Positions 46,845 to 58,948 of a stretch of DNA of 62,000 nucleotides are shown piece by piece. The translations under genes and the position numbers were made by a program. This DNA comes from Zygnema cylindricum (lineage: Eukaryota; Streptophyta; Zygnematophyceae; Zygnematales; Zygnemataceae): NCBI GenBank assembly GCA_037447655.1, contig JBBHKE010001422.1:1-62000 (forward strand), in the 5' to 3' direction. The notes under the pieces are model-generated. The model saw only the letters and a list, made by a program, of their open reading frames with translations, was not told where the DNA came from and did not search any database. Numbering within the stretch: position 1 is the first letter of the stretch; every line of letters starts with the position of its first letter.

Positions 46845-47760
46845 CGAATTGTTGTCGATGCTATTCCACCTCTTTTGGGAGTGATAAATACCCTCAAAAA
46901 CACTGTGGCGGATTTAAAAAATGCGATGCACAATGATAAGAGCATGTTTGACACCAAGCAAGCTAACATGCAAAATCAACTACACGGAGGGTTTTTTCAC
47001 CTAGAATGTATGTTCGATCAACTAGACTTGAAAGTATCAGAGGTGTCACAAGATTTAAAGAGTGTAATTTCTATATTTTCACATCCTTTTTTTCCCCCTC
47101 TATCTCCCCCAAATTCCTCCCCAACCACTGACTTGCCCACGCGACCCCCGTCTCCTCCACCACCTCTTCAACCTCTTCTTCTTTCTCATCTTTCTCATTT
47201 TTTTGCTCCTCTTTCACATCCTCTTCCTCCACCACCACCGTTTCCTATACTTTTTCAATTTCCCTCGCCAAATGTTGTTCCACCAATCCATTTTTCTTCA
47301 TATTATACACCTAACACGTTTCACCCTTTCTAAACCATTATATCCCCTCAACATCCCCGACCACTATCCCTCTTTTCAATTTATCACATACAAATGAGTC
47401 CAATCATTCTTTTTTTGGAAACCATTCAACATCTCTGACAATCAATCCGCAAAATGATTTATTTCCAGTCCATGTGGAGCTTCATGGGTTTCAATTGACT
47501 AGGACAACTGGAAAAAATATATGGTACAAAGTGCCAACATTGATGCGAATGTTGAATCAATCTTTAATGAATATCATTACGGGTTGAAAGGCCAACCCCC
47601 ATTAAAGCCTTGTTAGATAGAAAACTCATCACAAAATGTAAACCACCAGGATCTCAATTTGTAGTATGGGTAGACAATGAAAAGATAAAATGGGTTCGGT
47701 GTTTTAGAATTGTTGTTTGTATTGAAAAACTGATGAAGGCTCCAGGGTGGAATTAAGCAA

Positions 47761-48786
47761 AAACTATAGGATTTCTAGAAAATATTAGAGTTGAAAGTTT
47801 AGTGGGAGCACTGTGGAACTGAAAGAGGCTTTGGCCCATTCAACTAAACCAATTTTTAAAGAGGGATCTTAAAAGAGGGAGTTTGAACGAAATTTGTCAC
47901 GGTTTCGAAAGTTAGAAAAGCTCCGCTCTATCACGGGTGAAATTTTAGATTTATATTTTTTAGAGAGAGACATACTATTTGTTTTTCAGTATTTCATTCG
48001 GATTCAAATATTCATTTCTTGCTTTGCTATATATTTTTGTTTTCCGTTGTTTTTAAATGTTCAATACGATGCCTTCTTTTGTCTTTAACATTGCATATGT
48101 TTTTATCGTTGGTCTATAATGACCACTTATTTACGTCATGTAATTACTTTCAAACCCTAGTATACTACACAATTCAACTTAGGATATACGTACATAAAAA
48201 CAATAGTATAAGCACAAATAAACTCCACAATTTAACAAGAAAAATATTTGGTTTGATTAACCCGTTGATACTTTACCCCGAGTCAAAAAACATGTCTTAT
48301 GATTTTATTATTTTGCATAAATATATGGATGTAAACATTTGTAAAACTTCCAATAAATACCTTAAACACTGTACACGCCCATGCTATACCTATTAGTTAT
48401 GATATTTAAACCCAAAGACATTTCATCAAGTTATGCTAACCTTTTTTTACCTTGTCAAATATATTATACGATGTTATACACCGTGGAATTGCCAACCATA
48501 TACTTTAAAAAAATCCTTGTTCACTCTCTTTGAATGCGTGCGGTTTTTTGTTATTTATGCTTATAGACGTTTTCTTAAATAACAATGGTTTGTAAATTTG
48601 TGTCTTATGCATTTACTAAGTATTCCAATGTATTTATTTAAAAACCTTTGAAATAATCAACAACACACGTTATAAACACAATTGTTGCCTTTCTATATAG
48701 AGCATTCTCGTTATAGTCAGTAATAATTAGCTATAGATCGTTGAGTTATGGTTAATAATAAACATGTGTAATATCAATATAGAATG
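47761..48786. other. AT-rich, no gene
   Basis: Nothing beyond faint continuation of the recombinase remnant to about 47930. Confidence 0.45.
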
Positions 48787-50823
48787 AAATGGCACAAACT
48801 ATTATGTGTAGTCATAATATCCACTAATAGACATCCAAAGCATGGCTGATAACGTTTAATAGATGGGTTAATGGAATTTCGGGCGTATACATGGCTTGTC
48901 GAGTTCTACCGACCAATATTATATTAACAGATGATTACGCAATTGCTATAACATGTTTTAAATGCCACAAACTATTATGTGTAGTTGTAATAACCACAAA
49001 TATACATCGAAAGCATGGTTAATAAGGTTTAATAGATGGGTTAATGGAATTTCGGGCGTCTACATGGCTTGTCAAGTTAAACCGACCAATATTAGATTAA
49101 CGCATGATTACGCAATTGCTATAACATGTTTTAAACACCACAAACTATTATGTTTAGTTATAATATCCACTAATTGACATCCAAAACATGGCTAATAACG
49201 TTTAATAGATGGGATAATGGAATTTTGGGCGTATACATGGCTTGTCGAGTTATACTGACCAATATTAGATTAACGGATGATTACGCGATTGCTATAACAT
49301 GTTTTAAACGCCACAAACTATTATGTGTAGTTATAATATCCACTAATAGACATCCAAAGCCGTTTAATAACATTTAATAGATGGGTTAATGGAATTTCGT
49401 GCGTCTACATGGCTTGTCAAGTTAAACCGACCAATATTAGATTAACGCATGATTACCCAATTGCTATAACATGTTTTAAACACCACAAACTATTATGTTT
49501 AGTTAAAATATCCACTAATAGACATCCAAAACATGGCTAATAACGTTTAATAGATGGGTTAATGGAATTTTGGGCGTATACATGGCTTGTCGAGTTATAC
49601 TGACAATATTAGATTAACGGGTTATTACCCAATTGCTATAACATGTTTAAAATGCCATAAACTATTATGTGTAGTTATAATAACCACTAATAAAGATCCA
49701 AAGCATGGTTAATAACGTTTAATAGATGGGTTAATGGATTTTTTGGCGTATAGATGGTTTGTCGAGTTATAACGACCAATATTAGATTAACAGATGATTA
49801 CACAATTGCTATAACATGTCTTAAATGCCACGAACTATTATATAAAGTCATAATATCCACTAATAGATATCTAAAGCATGGCTAATAACGTTTAATAGAT
49901 GGGTTAATGGAATTTCGGGCGTAAACATGGCTTTTCGAGTTATACCGACCAATATTAGATTAACGGATGATTACGCAATTGCTATGATATGTTTTAAATG
50001 CCACAAACTATTATGTGTAGTTTTAATAACCATTAAAAGACATCCAAAGCATTGCTAATAACGTTTAATAGATGGGTTAACGGAATTTCGGGCGTATACA
50101 TGGCTTGTCGTGTTATACCGACCAATATTAGATTAATGGATGATTACGCAATTGCTATAACATGTTTTAATTGCCACAAACTCTTATATCTAGTTATAAT
50201 ACCCACTAATATACATCCAAAGCATAGCTAATAACGTTTAATACATGCGTGAATGGAATTTCGGGCATATACACGGCTTGTCGAGTTATACCTTCCAATA
50301 TTAGATTAACGGGTGATTACGCAATTGCTATGACATGTTTAAAATGCCACAAACTATTATGTGTAGTTGTAATAACCACTAATAGACATCCAAAGCATGG
50401 CTAATAGCATTTAATAGATGTGTTAATGCAATTTATGGCTTATACATGGCTGTTCGAGTTATACCGACCAATATTAGATTAACGGATGATTACGCAATTG
50501 CTATAACATGTTTTAAATGCCACAAACTATTATGTGTAGTAATAATAACCACTAATATACATCCAAAGCATGGCTAATAATGTTTAATAGATGGGTTAAT
50601 GGAATTTCGGGCGTATACATCGCTTGTCGAGTTATACCGACCAATATTAGATTAACGGATGATTACGCAATTGCTATGACATTTTTTAAATGCCACAAAC
50701 TATTATGTGTAGTTGTAATAATAACTAATATACATCTAAAGCATGGCTAATAGCGTTTAATAGATGCGTTAATGGAATTTAGGGCATATACATCGCTTGT
50801 CGAGTTATACCGACCAATATTAG
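48787..50823. repeat. 173-bp tandem satellite, left block
   Basis: CACAAACT marks successive monomers at 48793, 48966, 49139, 49312 and 49484, which is 172-173 bp apart. Each monomer carries TAATAGATGGGTTAATGGAAT, GGCGTATACATGGCTTGTCG and ATTACGCAATTGCTATAACA blocks. About 12 monomers. Alternating variants (AACGCATGATTA, TCTACATGG) repeat every second unit near 49020-49710. Open frames here are a by-product of the repeat. Confidence 0.95.
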
Positions 50824-52212
50824 TGAAATTCTATCGGCTCCATTGCCACACAGAATTCGTAGATCCAAAGAAGCTAATCTAGATAGTGCCGACTTCAAGT
50901 TTATGTAAACCCAAATTATTGACCCCTTGACAATCAGAACCCCATTATAGCTTCACCCCTGTGAAATAAACTTTCTGTGTGCTCAGTTCCACCACAGAAT
51001 GCAAAGTTAGAATATGAGTTTTGGATACATTCACCCACTTTGACTTTCCCTTAGAAATGCAGCCACCCTGGCAGGCAAAACCTCTGATCGACTACACCCC
51101 TGTGTAGCTTAGACTCCCTTGAGTCTGCAGCAACAAGAATCACTGAAAATGGTCAAGTAAATTGATAATTATGGCTGGCCAAAGTTTGCCTTTTATACAA
51201 GATGCTCTCTGGGAGAGGCGACTACCTTTCAAAAATATTCTAAGTCCTAAAACCTACTCACAACCCCACTAGACCAATTAAATTGCAGCAAACTACATAA
51301 TGTACAAAGAATGAACGGTAGCTGCCGTACTTTATGTATGGAAATATTCGGCACCACTCGAGGCATGCCATGTGGCGAAAAAGTCGTCGCCGTTTTGTCC
51401 CTTTCTTCTACGGTATCCATTAGGATGTTACCACGTGTCAGTTTGACTTGCCGAATGGATCTTTGTTGACCGTTAAAATTCAACGGTCGCCACTCCGTGT
51501 TGATCGTTGAAAATCTCGTCAACATGGAACCAGTTAGGGTACGGACCAATCACATGACTGTACCGTACAGAAAGTATAGGTGCCGGAGAACCTTCTGTAC
51601 GGTGTGTGTAAGACATCGTCATAATGTGACATTTGTCACACCTTGACTTGTCATCTCGCGTTCCGGATTTCTCGCAGCCCTCCAAAATATTGCCACGTGT
51701 CATCAGGAGTGGCGGTGCCCGAAAACGCCAAGGTGGCCAATCCGGAATCTCGGCTCGCACCACGGCCGTAGATTCAAAATATCCTTTTTGTCCGGACCGT
51801 CAAAACAAATGTCCGTAACATTTGTTTCGTGCGGCATTTAAGGTACAGTGGGTTGTATGCTCAAAGATTCCGTTCTATTAGTTAAATGGAATCTTTGACA
51901 TGTATTTTTTTAACTATATATCGTACCCCACGCAAGCTAGCACCTATCTAGACTAAACGGACAAAGTTACCAATACTATGACGTACGTCAGGTACCAAGT
52001 TCAAATCCTAGGTACGTCATGATCCTATTTTTTGTTAACCTACCATTATCACTCCTGTTTCTTTAGAAAGCTTAAGAAGCCATAGCTCTAGCTCCCTTTC
52101 CAGCCTTCAGTGACTAAAACAAGTGTGGGGGCTTGGAGAAGGAGTCAGAGGCAGACTGCCTTTACTCTTTTTCTATCCTAAAACAGACATAGAAAATACT
52201 CAAATATCAACA
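50824..52212 (-). repeat. Solo LTR inserted in the satellite
   Basis: 1,389 bp, plus-strand ends TGAAATTCTATC and AATATCAACA, flanked by ATTAG at 50819-50823 and 52213-52217, which restores the satellite when removed. It is distantly related to the 11469/17065 LTRs (AAGAATCACTGAAAA, ACATTTGTTTCGTGC, CAGTGACT..AACAAGT blocks). It has two CCACGTGTCA boxes and a B-box-like AGTTCAAATCC at 51998. Confidence 0.85.
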
Positions 52213-53637
52213 ATTAGATTAACGGATGATTACACAATTGGTATAACATGTTTTAAATGCCACAAACTATTATGTGTAGTTATAATATCCACTAATAGAC
52301 ATCTAAAGCATGGCTAATAACGTTTAATATATGCGTTAATGGAATTTCGGGCGTATACATGGCTTGTCGAGTTATACCGACCAATATTAGATTAACGGAT
52401 GATTACGCAATTGCTATGACATGTTTTAAATGTCACAAACTATTATGTGAAGTTGTAATAACCACTAATAGACATCCAAACCATGGCTTATAACGTTTAA
52501 TAGATACGTTAATGGAATTTCGGGCGTATACATGGCTTGTCGAGTTTTACCGACCAATATTTGATTAACGGATGATTACGCAATTGATATAACATGTTTT
52601 AAATGCCACAAACTATTATGTGTAGTTATAATATCCACTAATAGACATCCAAAGCATGGCTAATAACGTTTAATAGATGGGTTAATGGAATTTTTGGCAT
52701 ATAGATGGCTTGTCGAGTTATTCCGACCAATATTAGATTAACGGATGATTACGCAATTGCTATAACGTGTTTTAAATGCCACAAACTATTATGTGTAGCT
52801 ATAATATCCACCAATAGACATCCAAAGCATGGCTAATAATGTTTAATAGACGCGTTAATGGAATTTCTGGCGTATACATGGCTTGTTGAGTTATACCGAC
52901 CAATATTAGATTAACGGATGATTATGTAATTGCTATGACATGTTTTAAATGCCACAAACTATTATGTGTAGTTGTAATAACCACTAATAGACATCCAAAG
53001 TATGACTAATAACGTTTAATAGATGCGTTAATGGAATTTCGGGCGTATACATGGCTTGTCGAGTTATACCGACCAATTTTAGATTAACGGATGATTACAA
53101 AATTGCTATAACATGTTTTAAATGGCACAAACAATTATGTGTAGTTATAATAACCACTAATAGACATCTAAAGCATGGCTACTAATGTTTAGTAGATGGG
53201 TTAATGGAATTTCAGGTATATACATGGCATGTCGAGTTATACCGACCAATATTAGATTAACCGATGATTACGCACTTGCTATAACATGTTTTTAATGCCT
53301 CAAACTATTATGTGTAGTTATAATAACCACTAATAGACATCGAAAGCATGGCTAATAACGTTTAATAGATGGGTTAATGGAATTTCTGGCGTTTAGATGG
53401 CTTGTCGAGTTATACCGACCAATATTAGATTAACGGATGATTACACAATTGCTATAACATGTTTTAAATGCCACAAACTATTATGTGTAGCTATTATAAC
53501 CACTTATAGACATCCAAAGCATGCTAATAACGTTTAAAAGATGGGTTAATGGAATTTCGGGCGTATATATGGCTTGTCGAGTTATACTGACGAATATTAG
53601 ATTAACAGATGATTACGCAATTGCTATAACATGTTTT
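52213..53637. repeat. 173-bp tandem satellite, right block
   Basis: The same monomers continue for about eight units and stop abruptly at ATAACATGTTTT. No sequence conservation follows. Confidence 0.95.
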
Positions 53638-55373
53638 GTATATAACTAGTGCATAACCATCCAAATGTGTACAAAATACAACAATTGGCTGTCAACATAA
53701 CGTATAAAATGTTTTATATTTTGGCATACTCTTTTATAATCACGTATATGTGTTGTTAATCCCTATATTTTTTTTTATGCACCAATTATTGTTAAAATAC
53801 ATAAACCCACAAACTAGTATAACCATTAATTATAAACAATTGTTAAAATATAACCCATCATATGATATGGATAACTATAATCATAAAGTACACGTATTTG
53901 GTATTTACGATCAATGATTATTTTCTATAATGGCCAGAATTGACCATTATCTTACCATTTTTATTATAATTGCTATTCATAATGAAGTATTACGATGAGT
54001 ACTCACATACAATCTATGCGCATTCATGCGCTTTAAGATGAAATGCTTTTTCAAAGATATGTAGTTTCGGCATTGATACATGTTATTGCACCAATTTGTG
54101 TAAATGTAAGCTAATTACCGTTATTTTTACAGGGATTTTTAATTCTAACATACAAGTTTGGAATGCAACCATTAATGTCCAAATGAATGCATTAAATAAA
54201 ACTTTAAAAACACAAAGTAACTTCATCTCTAGTTATAATAACTTGCTTATTTTCAACGCTATTGCATAAATTACAAAGTCATGTGGTAATATAATAAACA
54301 CAAAATATGCACAATTTGCAACTCAAACTTCATCTCTTACCCCATACAAAACTTAGAAGGCATTTACATTAAACAACGAAAATACCCCTTTCGATTTCAT
54401 TGTTTGGCTTTCATAAGACATTGTGACTGCAATAATATAAACAAAATTTACATTATCAATTTACTCGAAATATAATGACTATTTGAATGACTCCCTCTTT
54501 ATTATTGTTCTTATCATTTTATGACTTGTTCAACAAAAAAGAAATAGTGCCCCTTCGTTAATAGCGTTAATGGTTTATTATAGTAACGCGAAAATACAAT
54601 ATATAATACCAATTAAGTGAATGGGGACGTGACAGATTGTCGTCTACTCCTTTAATAGAGTTGCTAACCGTAGTTCAACATTTCGGGTCGAAGTGTTATT
54701 GAAACTACTGTAACAACTATAGGCAGGCGCACGGTTAATAATTAAAGTACGACTGAAAGGTTTACGTTATATACATCGACAATTTGTCGACGATGGAAAT
54801 ATAGTTTTTATTTTTCGGGCAGCGTCGTCAAAGTTAATGTACAAACCCTTGGTAAAACAAAATCCTTATTTCTTAGTCAAAACTAGAGTCCGCACAAATT
54901 TTTTTTTTACGGATTACATGATACTGGTACGTATTTTGTAGTGGTGAAACTTACGGCGCATTTCGCACGGTGAAATCAGGGTTCACAGGGTTTACCACAC
55001 TGAGCAAACATGTAAGGAACACTCTCTGTACTTAGAGTTATCCACTTTGATATCTGGTGTCGTTTGTCTCGAGATTTCTATGTCATTGTGTCGTTTTGCA
55101 TGACGGCACAACATATAAGCTCTCATCTCCGCTGCCCGCCTTTTTTTTTTGCACGCCGTAAGAATGTCTGCAGCTTGGAATCCGTACGATCTTGAATGAG
55201 GACGATTCCGACGGTCCAGATTAGCTATCGGGACCGCCTGTTGGAAGCACTTACTTGAGTGAATTTCCTTACAAACCGCGACAGTTTGTGTCGTTGTTTG
55301 TTCGTAGTGCCTGACGAGTTGGCATTTTGGTGTTACGAAAAAGACAAAAAGATTATGAAAAGACATTTCTACC
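53638..55373. other. AT-rich, no gene recognised
   Basis: The minus frame 55432-54992 (146 codons) has no known domain and its start overlaps the neighbouring TIR element, so it is not called. Confidence 0.4.
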
Positions 55374-55955
55374 AATAGTTCAAAAGTAGGTAAAAGTAGG
55401 CCCATACAATATGCCGATAGTTTGCAAAACATTCAATATAGCCTTAAGACCCATATTGTATTGGTCGCAAAATGAAAGATAATAGTAACAAGGTTGAGTT
55501 GCACATCGATCGATAGAGAATTAAACGTCATGTCTAAATTTTGAAAGACATTCGGACAAATTTTTATTTTTCTGTGAGTTTTGAGGCATTTTTTATTCAA
55601 ACCGTCAGATTGGACGATCAGACGTTCGCTGATCAAAGTAGCAATCTAAGAATATCACAAGAAAAGTCCATAACACAACTTAAGATAAAACTTACGTCCG
55701 CGTTTTTTGTTTTCCGGGTTTTTTTATTTTTCCGGGTTTTTTTTCTCGTGGAATGTCATCCTACGCCGTGTCAGTTCGCTAAAGAATTTCATTTTGCGGC
55801 GTGCACTGTACTATGATGCTACCTCAGATTCGTACGTTCGTATTAGAGTGTGCACAACGCTCACACATACAGTATGCTTACTCTACGCGAGTTTTGTGCC
55901 AAGTTTTGTGCGCCTACCAAAGGCATACCATAAAAACGCCTACTTTTGAACTATG
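55374..55955. mobile_element. 582-bp TIR element
   Basis: Ends AATAGTTCAAAAGTAGG and CCTACTTTTGAACTATG, flanked by TTTCTACC/GTTCTACC. It shares ends and the GGCCCATACAATATGCC block with 41425-41730. Confidence 0.68.
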
Positions 55956-55963
55956 GTTCTACC

Positions 55964-56800
55964 TCTCGAATCCACTTGGTTTCCTCTAGCCCAAAATCTC
56001 AGCCTCCGTGTCCCAAAATGTATTTTTGTACAAGAAGTTGGGAAAGTACATAAATGTTCCGAGATAGTTTCGATCGTAATCTCTGGATGTAAGGTTTATA
56101 GCTCTGTCCGTCTTTCTGTTTGCTGGTAGTAGGTTGTTAGTTTGACCACATCTGAGTCTTTCTGGCTAAAAAGTCACACTGCCAAACGAAATGATGTATC
56201 TAACGAAGTTTGAGAGAGGGATAAGATTTTTTTTTCAAAACCGATATGGTCAAACCATCCAAGTACAATAGTTGATTAAAATGGAGAATTGTTCACTAAC
56301 ATTAAAGGCTAAATTTTTATAACAAAAATATACAAACAAAAACTACAAAAGCTAAGCAACACTAAGAGCACAATATTGAAAGCAAGAAAAAAAAATACCA
56401 AAACTAAACTACAAGGGCACTAAAAACCACACTATACACAAAATCTAAAGGACAAAACCGGCCGTCGGCCCCAAAGCTAAAACAAGTCCACACTAAAGGT
56501 CCAAACGACAAATATCATCAATGTGCATTGGGTGGCGCGGAGGAATTAAATCAGTTCGTCCACGACCGTCATTCACCACCGGGCTTTGTTCGATGAGGGC
56601 CGATGCTTGAAATAGTTGAAGGGAGGGCGACACAGATACGTTGGCGGTAAAAAGTTGACATGAGAGTTGGGGAAGTGCTTAAATTTGAAAGACCGTCAAG
56701 CGCAATCACGGATAAAGTTGTCAAACGAAGAATCCAAGGTCCCAAATATCTCGAAAGCAAATGGATTGTCAACTAACGTTTGACAACCACATTGTGAATT
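55964..56800. other. No gene recognised
   Basis: An A-rich patch at about 56310-56460, then unremarkable sequence with CGGCCGTCGGCC. Confidence 0.35.
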
Positions 56801-56808
56801 GTTGTTAG

Positions 56809-58068
56809 TGTTGTTTTTGAAGATTTAGTTTTGTGCGTACGTGAAATTTGGTGCGCACGCGACGTTTCGTGCGTATATATTTTACATGATGTACTGTGGA
56901 GTTTTGAATAGATTTGCGATTCGGGGGAGTTAGTGTACTAGCAAAATTAAAGTGACGTGTGAGTGGCGTGAACAAACATTTGAAAATGTACGGCGGATCG
57001 CGAAGCGATCCGATATGAAATATGAATTGTTTGAAACGTACGAAGTACAAATGAAGTGACGCGAAGAAGCGTACGAAAAACAGAATGCGACAAGCTAAAA
57101 TATTACGTCGCACGTACAAAACAGTTTGCGACAGGCGCATTTATTGCAAACGACGTATATTCAGTACGGAAAAGATTTAGAAGGTACGGATTAATTTTCG
57201 GCAGTAGTTCGAGGTACACGTGGAGGGCGGACGGCGTCCGCCGATATTTTCAAGAGATCGTATTGTTTGATGACGTGTTATTAAGTGGACCGTACATATG
57301 CGATGTCGGTTCACTACGTGGACTTATCGACAAGTGACTAAGCAAGTTGTCACTTATGACGCGGATTTGTGGATGCGTCGGTGTAAATATTTGGAGTAAC
57401 ATTGTTTTGTCTTTTACATCATTATAAATTAGTGTTGATTATGATGTTTATATTTAAGTGATCAATTAGGGTTTTGATAGTTTAATTTGTGTGTGTACAA
57501 TATCATACTTGTAGACAAGTGTACGCTTACGATTGCTTGACTCTCAGGTGTACGCTTACGATTAGTTTGATTTAGTGACAGTTATGTAATTTACTTTGGT
57601 AATTTTGACACTTAGTGATTCATTGACAGCTCACAAGTGTATATATAGGAATGAGCTTTGTTAGGAATTTAATCATCAATGCTGGTTAGTAAAGTGGGGA
57701 CCGAAGATGTAGTATTTTAGGGTTGCCGATTAGGTCATGCACTTTGAATGATATAATGATTATACTTTGATTATACTCTTGTTTATGTGTGATGCATTTG
57801 TGTGTTATTATTTATTTATGTTTTTATATATGTTTGATATGCATTGTTTATGCATTTGTCCTAGGGTTTGTTTATGTCGATTATTCCATCAAACCTTAGA
57901 TATTGTCATAGGGTTTATTTATGTTGATTATTCCATGAAACCCTAAATGTTGTTGTATGTTAAATGGAGGATGCATTTCAAATGATTGTTCGTCGACCTA
58001 TTTTTGCTTAGCTTTTTGCATGATAGTTTGGGTGGCTTCTGCGGTCTATTTAAGACCAAAGAACAACA
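56809..58068 (+). repeat. Solo LTR of the 26-kb retrotransposon family
   Basis: Starts TGTTGTTTTTGAAG and ends AAAGAACAACA, with GTTAG at 56804-56808 and 58069-58073. It aligns along its length with the LTRs at 26269 and 28622 but is more diverged and about 85 bp shorter. Both hairpins are kept (56995-57011 and 57226-57242). LTR-LTR recombination removed the interior. Confidence 0.88.
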
Positions 58069-58073
58069 GTTAG

Positions 58074-58940
58074 TAGTGTTGGGTATCGAGGACCACGTGT
58101 CGATATTCGTTATGTACCAATTTCTGGTACCCGATAATCTATACATCGCTTTGATGTATCGAAAAGCTAAATATCGTGATATATCGCCAATTTATCGCTG
58201 ATATATCGTATCGCGATATATTGAAGCTCCTTTTCTTGCTTTTTATAACTATTCGTGCTATTCTTGCTAGTACTAGTGGTGCTCTTAATATTAGTGGTGC
58301 CGTAACTGGTAGTACTAGTGCTACTGCAGCTGCAGCTTGTAGTACTAGCTACAACTGCTGCCAGTACTAGTGCTACTGGCCTACTATAGCTGGTGGTACT
58401 AGCTACTTCTACTCCAAATTAATAAAAATAATAATATAAATTCACATAAAATGCAATATAATTCCAACCGACTTCTGAAATCAATATGTCGCCACAAGTA
58501 ACCTATATTTACACATTAATATTGATTATTTACTTTCCCAAATTCCAAATCTAATTCCCTAAATAAAAAAACAAAAAATTATCAGATTATCTTTTGACTA
58601 ACTTTGTGTGAACTTTTCGTACGTGAAATTTTGTACGTTAAATGAGTAAATATGTAAATTACACAATTAGTAATTTTTATTCCGTTACATTTTGTGGCGT
58701 GTACCTTGAAGTAACGGAACAAAATTGATGTCGTATGTCGGGTATCACATAGTTTGTCTTTTTCCATTAAATAACATATTATGTAAAATATTAAATTCAA
58801 AAAATCATATATATCGTGAAATATATCGTGAGGGTTTATATTGGTCCCAGTACGATATATCAAGGAGTCTGTTCAATCGATATTCGATATATCTAATATC
58901 GAAATTATCACGATATGATTTTACCCGATTCCCAACACTA
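58074..58940 (+). mobile_element. hAT-type MITE, 867 bp
   Basis: Ends TAGTGTTGGGTATCGAGG and CCCGATTCCCAACACTA. Its duplication GTTGTTAG is at 58941-58948 on the right and, because a solo LTR sits in it, at 56801-56808 on the left. A triplet-like AGTACTAGTGCTACT patch lies at 58260-58400. Confidence 0.82.
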
Positions 58941-58948
58941 GTTGTTAG

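Larger units (their letters stand above)
44964..47760 (+). pseudogene. Crypton-like tyrosine recombinase / GCR1_C gene remnant
   Basis: Broken coding pieces appear in the family order. Piece 1 (44964-45131, after a TTTACAG acceptor) has SKTHRVRGAGARAA, the catalytic Arg region. Piece 2 (about 45270-45488) has SHIARLGRW (the HxxR box), SYLTS, then, after a frameshift near 45361, QAGYEDKKNAYLLHGD and FPWADVAL. Piece 3 (46573-46821) has FVELLVRSIRKCVWQDLAFL. After another shift near the A7 run at 46794, LLGVINTLKNTVADLKNAM forms a coiled coil, and a proline-rich stretch follows to 47333. Piece 4 (about 47555-47755) has FNEYHYGLKGQPPL and EKIKWVRCF, matching GCR1_C, a DNA-binding domain linked to Crypton and Ndc10-type recombinases. 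Internal stops (about 45040, 46840) and frameshifts make it a pseudogene. Assignment is from remembered motif patterns; a profile search is decisive. Confidence 0.62.

Noticed and set aside
48962-49377. Open frames of about 70 codons in the satellite
   Set aside because: They recur with each monomer and are a by-product of the repeat.
48787-53637. CRISPR-like array
   Set aside because: Monomers are 173 bp, contiguous and lack spacers. The genome is eukaryotic.
54992-55432. 146-codon minus-strand frame
   Set aside because: It overlaps the TIR element end and has no recognisable domain.
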